Of a stretch of 6,525 nt of DNA, positions 1 through 5,223 are shown piece by piece. The notes beneath the pieces are model-generated. The model made no database searches and had not been told where the DNA came from. It saw nothing but the letters and a program-made list of their open reading frames with translations. Numbering within the stretch: position 1 is the first letter of the stretch; every line of letters starts with the position of its first letter. Source of the DNA: Nitrospira lenta (GTDB taxonomy: Bacteria; Nitrospirota; Nitrospiria; Nitrospirales; Nitrospiraceae). The translations under genes and the position numbers were made by a program. The stretch is from assembly GCA_945906715.1 (NCBI GenBank), contig CAMDRK010000151.1:1-6525 (forward strand), read 5' to 3'.

Positions 1-276
1 AAGTTCAAGGCGGAGATTTATGTGTTGGCGAAGGAGGAAGGCGGGCGGCATACGCCGTTCTTCAACGGGTATCGGCCGCAGTTCTATTTCCGGACGACGG
101 ACGTCACGGGGATTATGACGTTGAATCCGGGGGTGGAGATGGTGATGCCTGGGGACAATGTGAGTGTGACGGGGGAGCTGATTAGTCCGATCGCGATGGA
201 TCAGGGGTTGCGGTTCGCGGTGCGCGAGGGCGGCAAGACCGTCGGCTCCGGCGTCGTCACCGAAATTCTGGCGTAG
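1..276 (+). CDS. tuf: Elongation factor Tu, C-terminal part (5'-truncated by window)
   Basis: Reading frame 1 is open from the first base and encodes the last 91 residues of EF-Tu, ending at TAG 274-276. EF-Tu is the GTPase that carries aminoacyl-tRNA to the ribosomal A site. The visible part covers the end of domain 2 and beta-barrel domain 3. Recognisable family blocks are KEEGGRHTPFF, NGYRPQFYFRTTDVTG, VEMVMPGDNV and LRFAVREGGKTVGSGVV, all essentially textbook. The G domain lies outside the window. The true start is upstream, so an internal TTG at 22 is not a start. The gene sits 27 bp before rpsJ, as in many bacteria where tuf leads into the S10 operon. Codon choice changes sharply near base 223: G-ending codons before, C-ending codons after (see findings). 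Identity is certain; whether a second tuf copy exists cannot be told from here. Confidence 0.97.
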   Translation, partial: KFKAEIYVLAKEEGGRHTPFFNGYRPQFYFRTTDVTGIMTLNPGVEMVMPGDNVSVTGELISPIAMDQGLRFAVREGGKTVGSGVVTEILA

Positions 277-303
277 CGATTGGCCGGATAGATAGAGGAA
301 TGA

Positions 304-618
304 ATGGTTAAGGTTGAACAAAGAATCAGGATTCGGTTACGCGGGTTTGATTACCGTGTGTTGGACCAGTCTGTGGCAGAAATCGTTGAGACTGTCCGCC
401 GGAGTGGAGCAAAGATTGTCGGGCCGATTCCACTTCCTACGCGCATCGAGAAGTTTACCGTGCAGAGCGCCACGCATGCGGATAAAAAGGCTCGCGAGCA
501 GTTCGAGATCAGAACGCACAAGCGTTTGATGGACATCATGGATGCCACTCCTGAAACGATGGATTCCCTGATGAAGTTGAATCTCGCTGCCGGGGTGGAT
601 GTAGAGATTAAGTTATGA
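304..618 (+). CDS. rpsJ: 30S ribosomal protein S10 (NusE)
   Basis: This 104-residue protein has the normal length for S10, a 30S head protein that also acts as NusE with NusB in transcription antitermination. Visible family features are RIRIRLRGFDYRVLDQ (residues 7-22), the block GPIPLPTR (40-47), the signature REQFEIRTHKR, and the C-terminal LAAGVDVEIKL. The ATG at 304 is chosen because it gives the standard S10 N-terminus. A purine-rich AGAGGA at 294-299 lies 4 bases upstream, which is a little close. The gene follows tuf by 27 bp, too little space for an E. coli-type S10 leader that would bind L4. One oddity is the loop that reads SPHV in E. coli (residues 54-57): here it is ATHA (56-59). 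The stop codon lies inside the first repeat array of the rpsJ-rplC spacer. Identity is certain. Confidence 0.98.
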   Translation: MVKVEQRIRIRLRGFDYRVLDQSVAEIVETVRRSGAKIVGPIPLPTRIEKFTVQSATHADKKAREQFEIRTHKRLMDIMDATPETMDSLMKLNLAAGVDVEIKL

Positions 619-687
619 GTTCTCAGTTATGAGTGTTGAGTTAGGGATAATCGAGAACTCAGAACTTAGAACTCAGAACTTAGAACT
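611..687. repeat. Facing heptad-repeat arrays forming a potential long hairpin
   Basis: The left array (611-643) reads as 7-mers agttatg, agttctc, agttatg, agtgttg, agtta. The right array (654-687) is a 14-bp unit agaactcagaactt repeated exactly at 654-667 and 668-681, followed by agaact. The right unit is close to the reverse complement of the left units (12 of 14 positions against 611-624). Read as RNA, 611-643 can pair with 687-655: I count 25 Watson-Crick and 3 G-U pairs of 33, closing a loop at about 644-654. The left arm includes the last codons and stop of rpsJ, and the right arm ends about 10 bases before the rplC start. No T-run follows, so it is not a typical intrinsic terminator. 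It could be a mobile or REP-like repeat, an mRNA processing site, or a translational control element. The role is unknown. Confidence 0.85.
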
Positions 688-690
688 GGA
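688..690 (+). promoter_or_regulatory. Weak ribosome binding site of rplC, next to the hairpin
   Basis: Only a GGA core (in tggatga) precedes the rplC ATG, with 6 bases between. It is much poorer than most sites in this operon and begins immediately after the base of the heptad-repeat hairpin. L3 translation may therefore depend on coupling with rpsJ or on how the hairpin folds. That dependence is inference. Confidence 0.5.
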
Positions 691-696
691 TGAATT

Positions 697-1317
697 ATGA
701 CGAATGGGTTATTGGGTAAAAAACTGGGGATGACCCAGATATTCGACGAGACGCGGTTTACGCCTGTGACTGTCATTGAGGCAGGTCCTTGCCGCGTGGT
801 CACGATCAAGACAAAAGAGCGCGATGGGTATGAAGCCGTTCAGTTGTCTTTTGGTGAAGTGAAAGAGCGCAAGTTGTCCAAAGCCGAGCTGGGTCATTTG
901 AAGAAGACGGAGGCTCCAGCCACCCGCGTACTCAGAGAGTTTCAAAAAGTTGGAGAAGTGGCAGTAGGACAATCTATTAAAGTCGATATTTTCAAAAAGG
1001 GCGACTGGGTGGATGTCATCGGTATTTCGAAGGGAAAGGGATTTCAGGGGGTAGTGAAGCGCCATCATTATGCCGGCGGCCCTGAGTCTCACGGGTCCAT
1101 GTTCCATCGTCATCCCGGTTCGATGGGCGCAAGCTCGTATCCTTCTCGTGTCTGGAAAGGCAAGACGCTGCCAGGGCACATGGGAGCGAAGCGGATTACG
1201 GCCCAGCGATTGAAAGTTATTGAATCAAGGCCTGATGAGAACTTGCTGTTCGTTCGCGGGGCAATCCCTGGTGCGGCAAATGGACTGATCATGGTAAGAA
1301 AGTCGAAGAAGGGGTAG
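697..1317 (+). CDS. rplC: 50S ribosomal protein L3
   Basis: This 206-residue protein matches the usual L3 length. L3 is an early-assembling 50S protein whose central extension reaches towards the peptidyl-transferase centre. The N-terminus LLGKKLGMTQIF (5-16) is the classic L3 opening, and VIEAGPCRVVTIKT follows. The L3 signature region is clear: KGKGFQGVVKRHH (112-124), FHRHPGSMGASSYPSRV (136-152) and KGKTLPGHMG (154-163). E. coli L3 carries a glutamine methylated by PrmB (Gln150); here the aligned stretch is GASSYP, so that substrate residue is absent, as in many bacteria outside the gammaproteobacteria. The ATG start gives the canonical N-terminus. The gene lies 78 bp after rpsJ, the largest gap in the window, filled by the repeat hairpin. 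It is followed by rplD after 3 bp. Confidence 0.98.
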   Translation: MTNGLLGKKLGMTQIFDETRFTPVTVIEAGPCRVVTIKTKERDGYEAVQLSFGEVKERKLSKAELGHLKKTEAPATRVLREFQKVGEVAVGQSIKVDIFKKGDWVDVIGISKGKGFQGVVKRHHYAGGPESHGSMFHRHPGSMGASSYPSRVWKGKTLPGHMGAKRITAQRLKVIESRPDENLLFVRGAIPGAANGLIMVRKSKKG

Positions 1318-1320
1318 GTC

Positions 1321-1944
1321 ATGCCCACGGTTGACGTTGTTGATTTGAAGAGACAGAAAGTCGGGTCCGTCGAACTTCCTGAAGAAGTGTTCGGCTGTAA
1401 GCTCCATACTGCGTTAGTCCATGAAGCGGTGGTGATGCAGCGTGCCTGTGAGCGTCAGGGGACGGCATCGACATTACGGCGAGGAGAAGTAGCTGGGTCC
1501 GGGAAGAAGCCATGGAAGCAAAAGCATACCGGGCGAGCGCGAGCAGGGTCGATCCGTTCTCCTGTATGGCGTCATGGCGGATCGGTCTTTGGGCCGAAGC
1601 CGCGTGATTATTCCTACAGCATGCCGAAGAAGAAGTACCGTGCAGCGCTTCAAAGCGCGCTGTCGGCAAAGTTAGCCGACGGGCAAGTGGTGATTGTGTC
1701 GAATCTGTCGTTGGATCAGCCGAAAACAAAGTTGTTGGCTCAAGTGCTGACGAGTTTCGGCGCCGGGGCCTATGCCTTGATTGTGGCAGGCGCGGGGCAT
1801 GCGGGATTGGCTCAAGCGGCAGGTAACCTCCCTAATGTGTGTGTGGTGGGGCCTGAAGGGTTGAACGTCTACGATATTGTTCGAGCTGAATTGATTCTGA
1901 TTCCAGAACGTGAGTTGCTGCGGGTGAAGGAGGTCTGGTCATGA
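1321..1944 (+). CDS. rplD: 50S ribosomal protein L4
   Basis: This 207-residue protein has normal L4 length. L4 binds 23S rRNA domain I, and its long loop forms part of the exit-tunnel constriction. In E. coli it also represses its own operon. The tunnel loop is plain at about residues 58-92: AGSGKKPWKQKHTGRARAGS, then IRSPVWRHGG and FGPKPRDYSY. The globular part follows, with KYRAALQSALSAK, a strand DGQVVIV, and the C-terminal VVGPEGLNVYDIVRAELILI typical of the family. His69 occupies the place of Gly64 in E. coli KGTGRAR. The ATG start is preceded by AAGGGG (1309-1314) with 6 bases between, just 3 bp after the rplC stop. The end overlaps the start of rplW by 4 bp (ATGA). No L4-binding leader is recognisable ahead of rpsJ in this window. 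Confidence 0.98.
   Translation: MPTVDVVDLKRQKVGSVELPEEVFGCKLHTALVHEAVVMQRACERQGTASTLRRGEVAGSGKKPWKQKHTGRARAGSIRSPVWRHGGSVFGPKPRDYSYSMPKKKYRAALQSALSAKLADGQVVIVSNLSLDQPKTKLLAQVLTSFGAGAYALIVAGAGHAGLAQAAGNLPNVCVVGPEGLNVYDIVRAELILIPERELLRVKEVWS
1927..1934 (+). promoter_or_regulatory. Full-length Shine-Dalgarno of rplW inside the rplD end
   Basis: AAGGAGGT is an 8-base match to the anti-Shine-Dalgarno consensus, placed 6 bases before the rplW ATG and lying within the last rplD codons. It is the strongest site in the window. Together with the ATGA overlap at 1941-1944, it suggests efficient coupled translation of L4 and L23. Confidence 0.85.
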
Positions 1945-2234
1945 AGGCGGGTCTCCATAGTATTCTGTTGCAGCCGTTGCTGACCGAAAAGATCACTGCG
2001 ATGCGGGAAAGCAACAACACGGTGGCTTTTCTGGTTCACCCGGATGCAAATCGTCTTCAGATTAAGCAAGCGGTCGAAACGCTCTTGAAGGTCAAAGTCG
2101 AGCGGGTGAACGTGATAAATGTTCTGGGGAAGGTCAAGCGGTTGGGGCGTTTCTCCGGTAAGCGATCGGATTGGAAAAAAGCTTTTGTGAAGCTCAAGCA
2201 GGGCGAGAAGCTGGAGCTCTACGAAAGTGCATAG
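1941..2234 (+). CDS. rplW: 50S ribosomal protein L23
   Basis: This 97-residue protein has the usual L23 size. L23 sits at the mouth of the exit tunnel and docks trigger factor and the signal recognition particle. Family blocks seen are ILLQPLLTEKIT (8-19), the strand NTVAFLVHPDANRLQIKQAVE (26-46 region), the VKVERVNV core (51-58), and the C-terminal signature RSDWKKAFVKLKQGEKLEL (75-93). The loop GKVKRLGRFSGK (63-74) is the basic rRNA-binding extension. The start is fixed by the perfect Shine-Dalgarno and by the start/stop overlap with rplD (ATGA at 1941-1944), which implies translational coupling. A 51-bp gap follows before rplB; I see no gene or convincing hairpin in it. Confidence 0.97.
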   Translation: MKAGLHSILLQPLLTEKITAMRESNNTVAFLVHPDANRLQIKQAVETLLKVKVERVNVINVLGKVKRLGRFSGKRSDWKKAFVKLKQGEKLELYESA

Positions 2235-2285
2235 CTGGGTTTTGCTCCTGGTTGATCCCGGGGCACTGGAAGGACGACTGTAGTT

Positions 2286-3110
2286 ATGGGAATCAGGGTA
2301 TACAAGCCAAGAACGCCTGGACGTCGCGGAATGACCGCGGTGACCACCGAAGAACTGTCCAAGAAGAGACCTGAGAAGTCGCTCACGTCCTTCCGCCGCA
2401 GTACCGGCGCGAGGAACAATGATGGCCGAACAACTGTACGGTTCCGTGGGGGCGGGCATAAACGTCTCTATAGAAAAATTGACTTTAAGCGAGACAAGGT
2501 CGGAATTCCTGGGACCATTGCCGCTCTTGAATACGACCCCAATCGGTCTGCAAGAATTGCCTTGGTGCACTATAAGGACGGCGAGAAGCGATATATCCTG
2601 GCGCCGGTTGGCTTAAAAGTCGGTGATGTAGTCCAGTCCGGTGTTGGATCAGAAGTTCGTACCGGGAATGCGTTGCCCCTGTCCAGTATGCCGTTGGGAA
2701 CTACGATTCATAATATCGAGTTGAAGCCAGGAAAAGGCGGGCAGATGATTCGTAGTGCGGGAGGTGCGGCGCAGGTGATGGGGCGGGATGGTGACTATGT
2801 GCAGGTGCGGCTAAGATCCGGTGAAATGCGCAAAGTTCTTTCAACCTGCCTGGCAACGGTTGGGCAAGTTGGGAATACGGATCACGAGAATATTAACGTC
2901 GGGAAGGCGGGCCGCAATCGATGGCTGGGCCGGCGACCGAACGTGCGCGGTGTTGTGATGAATCCGGTCGACCATCCGCATGGTGGCGGCGAAGGAAAGT
3001 CCGGACAGGGCAACCCCCATCCGGTCTCCCCATGGGGTCTTCCGACTAAGGGTTATAAGACCAGGAACAATAAGGCGACGGACAAGTTCATTATTTCCCG
3101 CCGCAAGTAG
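2286..3110 (+). CDS. rplB: 50S ribosomal protein L2
   Basis: At 274 residues this is a full-length L2 (E. coli has 273). L2 contacts the 23S rRNA near the peptidyl-transferase centre and helps join the subunits. The N-terminal tail has MGIRVYKPRTPGRR, and the OB-fold/SH3-like core spans roughly residues 45-200, with GRTTVRFRGGGHKRLYR and ALEYDPNRSARIALVHY. The diagnostic block VRGVVMNPVDHPHGGGEG lies at 220-237. Its His230 corresponds to E. coli His229, which is important for peptidyl-transferase activity. The C-terminus SPWGLPTKGYKTR...DKFIISRRK is typical. The ATG gives the standard start. The likely ribosome binding site GGAAGGA (2268-2274) lies 11 bases upstream, rather far. The gene stands between rplW (51 bp) and rpsS (9 bp). 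Nothing is broken or missing. Confidence 0.98.
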   Translation: MGIRVYKPRTPGRRGMTAVTTEELSKKRPEKSLTSFRRSTGARNNDGRTTVRFRGGGHKRLYRKIDFKRDKVGIPGTIAALEYDPNRSARIALVHYKDGEKRYILAPVGLKVGDVVQSGVGSEVRTGNALPLSSMPLGTTIHNIELKPGKGGQMIRSAGGAAQVMGRDGDYVQVRLRSGEMRKVLSTCLATVGQVGNTDHENINVGKAGRNRWLGRRPNVRGVVMNPVDHPHGGGEGKSGQGNPHPVSPWGLPTKGYKTRNNKATDKFIISRRK

Positions 3111-3113
3111 GAG
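3108..3113 (+). promoter_or_regulatory. rpsS ribosome binding site overlapping the rplB stop
   Basis: TAGGAG contains the rplB stop codon TAG as part of the GGAG core, with 6 bases to the rpsS ATG at 3120. Ribosomes terminating on rplB are thus placed directly on the next initiation site, a coupling arrangement. Confidence 0.7.
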
Positions 3114-3119
3114 TACGCG

Positions 3120-3407
3120 ATGCCGAGGTCAGTCAGTAAGGGCGCATTTGTTGACGACCATCTGCTCCAAAAGGTGGAGCGGATGAATCAGAATAAGGAT
3201 CGCAAGATCATCAAGACCTGGTCGCGACGATCTACGGTCATCCCCGATATGATCGGACATACGTTCGCGGTGCATAACGGGAAGAAATTTATTCCGGTCT
3301 TCGTGACGGAAAATATGGTCGGGCACAAGTTGGGAGAGTTTGCTCCAACCAGGTTCTTTAAGGGACATGGGCACGCCAGGACAGAGAAGTCAGTCGCTCT
3401 CAAGTAG
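3120..3407 (+). CDS. rpsS: 30S ribosomal protein S19
   Basis: This 95-residue protein matches the S19 family, a 30S head protein that pairs with S13 near the A-site and P-site tRNAs and bridge B1. The N-terminus MPRSVSKGAFVD corresponds to the usual MPRS-KKGPFVD, with Ala9 where proline is normally found. KTWSRRSTVIPDMIGHT (32-48) and AVHNGKKFIPV (50-60), then TENMVGHKLGEFAPTR (63-78), form the S19 signature region. The tail FKGHGHARTEKSVALK is basic. The ATG at 3120 is preceded by GGAG that overlaps the rplB stop. The next gene, rplV, begins 43 bp downstream; the gap shows no convincing structure. Confidence 0.97.
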   Translation: MPRSVSKGAFVDDHLLQKVERMNQNKDRKIIKTWSRRSTVIPDMIGHTFAVHNGKKFIPVFVTENMVGHKLGEFAPTRFFKGHGHARTEKSVALK

Positions 3408-3450
3408 CGGCAGGCTCAGGTCTCGGCACATTCGATTGGATAGGACGTTT

Positions 3451-3804
3451 ATGGCTGAAGCACAAGCAGTTTTGCGTTTTGTACGTATCTCTCCGAGGAA
3501 AGCACGCCCGGTGATCGACTTGATCCGAGGGCAACAAGTTCCAATGGCCTTGGCGTTGCTTCGAAACTTGCCACGCCAGGCGTCGAAGGTGGTGGAAAAG
3601 CTCTTGAGGTCTGCCGTAGCCAACGCGGAACAAAAAGAGATGGGCGACAGCGACTCGATGGTGGTGTCGAAGGCATTTGTCGATTGTGGGCCAACGTTAA
3701 AACGCTTTCGGTCTCGGTCTCAGGGGCGTGCGAATGCCATTCAAAAACGGATGAGTCACATTACTGTCGTTGTGTCAGCTGCGAGCATGAAAGAAAAGAA
3801 GTGA
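3451..3804 (+). CDS. rplV: 50S ribosomal protein L22
   Basis: L22 binds 23S rRNA early in assembly, and its beta-hairpin lines the exit tunnel beside L4. The start is placed at ATG 3451 (MAEAQAVLRF), giving 117 residues. An upstream in-frame ATG at 3340 would overlap rpsS by 68 bp and add a non-family stretch. Family blocks are RISPRKARPVIDLIRG (12-27), KLLRSAVANAE (50-60), the strand AFVDCGPTLKRF (75-86) and GRANAIQKRMSHITVVV (92-108). The hairpin tip reads RSRSQ (87-91) instead of the common -PRA-, and the two Arg-Ser pairs are encoded by an exact tandem hexamer. The ribosome binding site is only a modest GGA-type motif in ggataggac (3438-3446). A 55-bp gap follows before rpsC. Confidence 0.96.
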   Translation: MAEAQAVLRFVRISPRKARPVIDLIRGQQVPMALALLRNLPRQASKVVEKLLRSAVANAEQKEMGDSDSMVVSKAFVDCGPTLKRFRSRSQGRANAIQKRMSHITVVVSAASMKEKK

Positions 3805-3859
3805 TAGATGGGGCTAATGGAACTGGTTCATTTTCTGTCTGAGTGAGGCACGGCTAGTT

Positions 3860-4531
3860 ATGGGGCATAAGACACATCCGATCGGGTACCGGCTAGGCTA
3901 CAACGTCAATTGGTCATCTCGGTGGTATGCCAGCAAAGATTACGCGAAGTTGCTCCATCAGGATATCAAGATCCGTAAGATGGTCAAGCAGCGCCTCTTC
4001 CATGCCGGTGTGGCCAAGGTTGAAATCGAGCGATCTGGAGATCAGACGCGGGTGATTATTCATACGGCGCGCCCTGGCATCATTATCGGTCGTAAGGGTG
4101 CTGAGGTCGATAAGCTCAAGGCGGAGTTGGGGAAGAGCTACGGCGGCCAGGTCTACATTACGGTGAAGGAAATCAAAAAACCTGAACTGGATGCCCAGTT
4201 GGTCTGTGAAAACGTTGCGACCCAGTTGGAAAAGCGAGTGGCGTTCCGCCGGGCCATGAAGCGAAGCGTGCAGTCCGCGCTCCGTCTTGGAGCTCAGGGT
4301 ATCAAGATTATGGTTGGGGGCCGTCTTGGCGGGGCGGAGATCGCGCGATCAGAGTGGTACCGCGAAGGCCGTGTGCCGCTCCATACGCTTCGGGCCGATA
4401 TCGACTACGGGTTTGCGGAAGCTCACACGACGATGGGGCAGATTGGGATCAAGACCTGGATCTATAAGGGCGAAGTTCTTCCTTTGCAGCCGCTCAACAA
4501 AGAGTCGGTATTTGACCGTAGGATTGGGTAA
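3860..4531 (+). CDS. rpsC: 30S ribosomal protein S3
   Basis: This 223-residue protein is a complete S3, part of the 30S head that lines the mRNA entry channel and contributes to ribosomal helicase activity. The opening MGHKTHPIGYRLG is a variant of the usual MGQKVNPIGFRLG. A type II KH domain follows, with the RNA-binding GxxG loop at Gly77-Arg-Lys-Gly80 in ARPGIIIGRKGAEVDKL. The basic FRRAMKR (129-135) matches the mRNA-unwinding arginines and lysine known in E. coli. The C-terminal S3 signature is exact: GRLGGAEIARSEWYREGRVP (154-173), then LRADIDYGFAEAHTTMG and GIKTWIYKGE (196-205). The start ATG is preceded by GAGG (3845-3848), 11 bases away. The gene lies between rplV (55 bp) and rplP (14 bp). 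Confidence 0.98.
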   Translation: MGHKTHPIGYRLGYNVNWSSRWYASKDYAKLLHQDIKIRKMVKQRLFHAGVAKVEIERSGDQTRVIIHTARPGIIIGRKGAEVDKLKAELGKSYGGQVYITVKEIKKPELDAQLVCENVATQLEKRVAFRRAMKRSVQSALRLGAQGIKIMVGGRLGGAEIARSEWYREGRVPLHTLRADIDYGFAEAHTTMGQIGIKTWIYKGEVLPLQPLNKESVFDRRIG

Positions 4532-4545
4532 GTAAAGGGGATATC

Positions 4546-4959
4546 GTGTTAGCACCAAAGAAAGTTAAGTTTCGTAAAATGATGAAGGGGCGTATGACTG
4601 GTAAGGCCTACCGTGGCAGCCAGATTACCCTCGGAGAGTTTGGGCTCAAGGCGCTTGAGCCTGGCTGGATCACCAGCCGGCAGATCGAGGCGGCGCGCAT
4701 TGCGATCACTCGCTGTGTGAAGCGCGGTGGCCAGGTGTGGACGAGAATTTTCCCCGATAAGCCGATTACCAAGAAGCCGGCTGAGACTCGAATGGGTAAG
4801 GGTAAGGGGAACCCGGAGTACTGGGTCGCCGTCGTCAAGCCTGGTCGTATCCTCTATGAGATGGATGGTGTGACGCCTGATGTCGCCAAGGAGGCGTTCC
4901 GCTTGGCCTCGCATAAGCTGCCGATTGCTACGAAGTGTGTCATCCGCGGCGAGTTTTAG
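4546..4959 (+). CDS. rplP: 50S ribosomal protein L16 (GTG start)
   Basis: This 137-residue protein is a standard-length L16, a late-assembling 50S protein near the A-site tRNA. It starts with GTG at 4546, giving the canonical MLAPKKVKFRKMMKGR; AAAGGGGAT (4534-4542) supplies the ribosome binding site. It is the only complete gene in the window that does not start with ATG. Signatures seen are ITSRQIEAARIAITR (42-56), RGGQVWTRIFPDKP (60-73) and ETRMGKGKGNPEYWVAVVKP (80-99). Arg82 aligns with E. coli Arg81, the hydroxylation target of the YcfD/RoxA oxygenase; whether such an enzyme exists here is unknown. The codons for the KGKGN stretch share a 15-bp exact repeat with the rpmC leader (see findings). 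Confidence 0.97.
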   Translation: MLAPKKVKFRKMMKGRMTGKAYRGSQITLGEFGLKALEPGWITSRQIEAARIAITRCVKRGGQVWTRIFPDKPITKKPAETRMGKGKGNPEYWVAVVKPGRILYEMDGVTPDVAKEAFRLASHKLPIATKCVIRGEF

Positions 4960-4983
4960 CGCTGAACGAACTGTACGGAAGGG

Positions 4984-4990
4984 TAAGGGG
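4984..4990 (+). promoter_or_regulatory. rpmC ribosome binding site
   Basis: TAAGGGG lies 9 bases ahead of the ATG at 5000 and selects that codon as the rpmC start. It falls within an exact 15-bp copy (4979-4993) of a segment of the rplP coding sequence. Confidence 0.6.
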
Positions 4991-4999
4991 AACGCGGTC

Positions 5000-5221
5000 A
5001 TGGATCTGAAGGAATTACGGCAACTGACGGGGCCTGAACTGGCGGAGAAAACTCAGCAGCTCACGCAAGAGCTCTTCAATCTTCGTTTTCAGTTGGGAAC
5101 AGGACGGTTGGAAAATCCGATGCAGCTGCGAAAGACGAAGCGATCCATTGCCAGGGTAAAAACGATTCAGCGCGAGCTCGCGCAGGCCGAGCCAATCTCT
5201 ACCGCGGCGAAAGGGGCTTGA
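5000..5221 (+). CDS. rpmC: 50S ribosomal protein L29
   Basis: L29 is a small two-helix protein beside L23 at the tunnel exit. The start is ATG 5000 (MDLKELRQLTGPEL), giving 73 residues, in line with the family's 60-75. An in-frame ATG at 4880 would run far into rplP and is rejected. The family core NLRFQLGTGRLENPMQLRKT (27-46) and KRSIARVKTIQREL (47-60) is clear. The final 12 or so residues (AEPISTAAKGA) are a short alanine-rich tail of no known role. The stop TGA (5219-5221) lies 2 bp before the rpsQ ATG, so the two are probably translationally coupled. Confidence 0.95.
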   Translation: MDLKELRQLTGPELAEKTQQLTQELFNLRFQLGTGRLENPMQLRKTKRSIARVKTIQRELAQAEPISTAAKGA

Positions 5222-5223
5222 GG

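Noticed and set aside
611..687. The heptad hairpin as an intrinsic terminator after rpsJ
   Set aside because: No T-run follows either arm, the stem is AT-rich, and thirteen co-oriented essential genes continue immediately downstream.
709..1179. Minus-strand open frame of 156 codons opposite rplC
   Set aside because: It is antisense to an unmistakable L3 gene, with no recognisable motif and no sensible ribosome binding context.
1869..2570. Long minus-strand open frame of 233 codons across rplD/rplW/rplB
   Set aside because: It is antisense to three certain genes, shows no family resemblance and reads as a low-quality shadow frame. The other minus-strand frames are the same.
3340..3450. In-frame upstream extension of rplV starting at ATG 3340
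   Set aside because: It would overlap rpsS by 68 bp and add residues unlike any L22. The family N-terminus begins at 3451.
3815..3831. Short imperfect inverted repeat (aatggaa/ttcatt) in the rplV-rpsC gap
   Set aside because: The stem is only about six pairs with a bulge and a 4-base loop, within what is expected by chance.
4880..4999. In-frame upstream extension of rpmC starting at ATG 4880
   Set aside because: It lies largely inside rplP and gives a protein 40 residues longer than L29. ATG 5000 has a good ribosome binding site and the family start.
5218..5223. TTG 5218 as the rpsQ start
   Set aside because: It leaves only one base after the AAAGGGG binding site, while ATG 5224 is ideally spaced.
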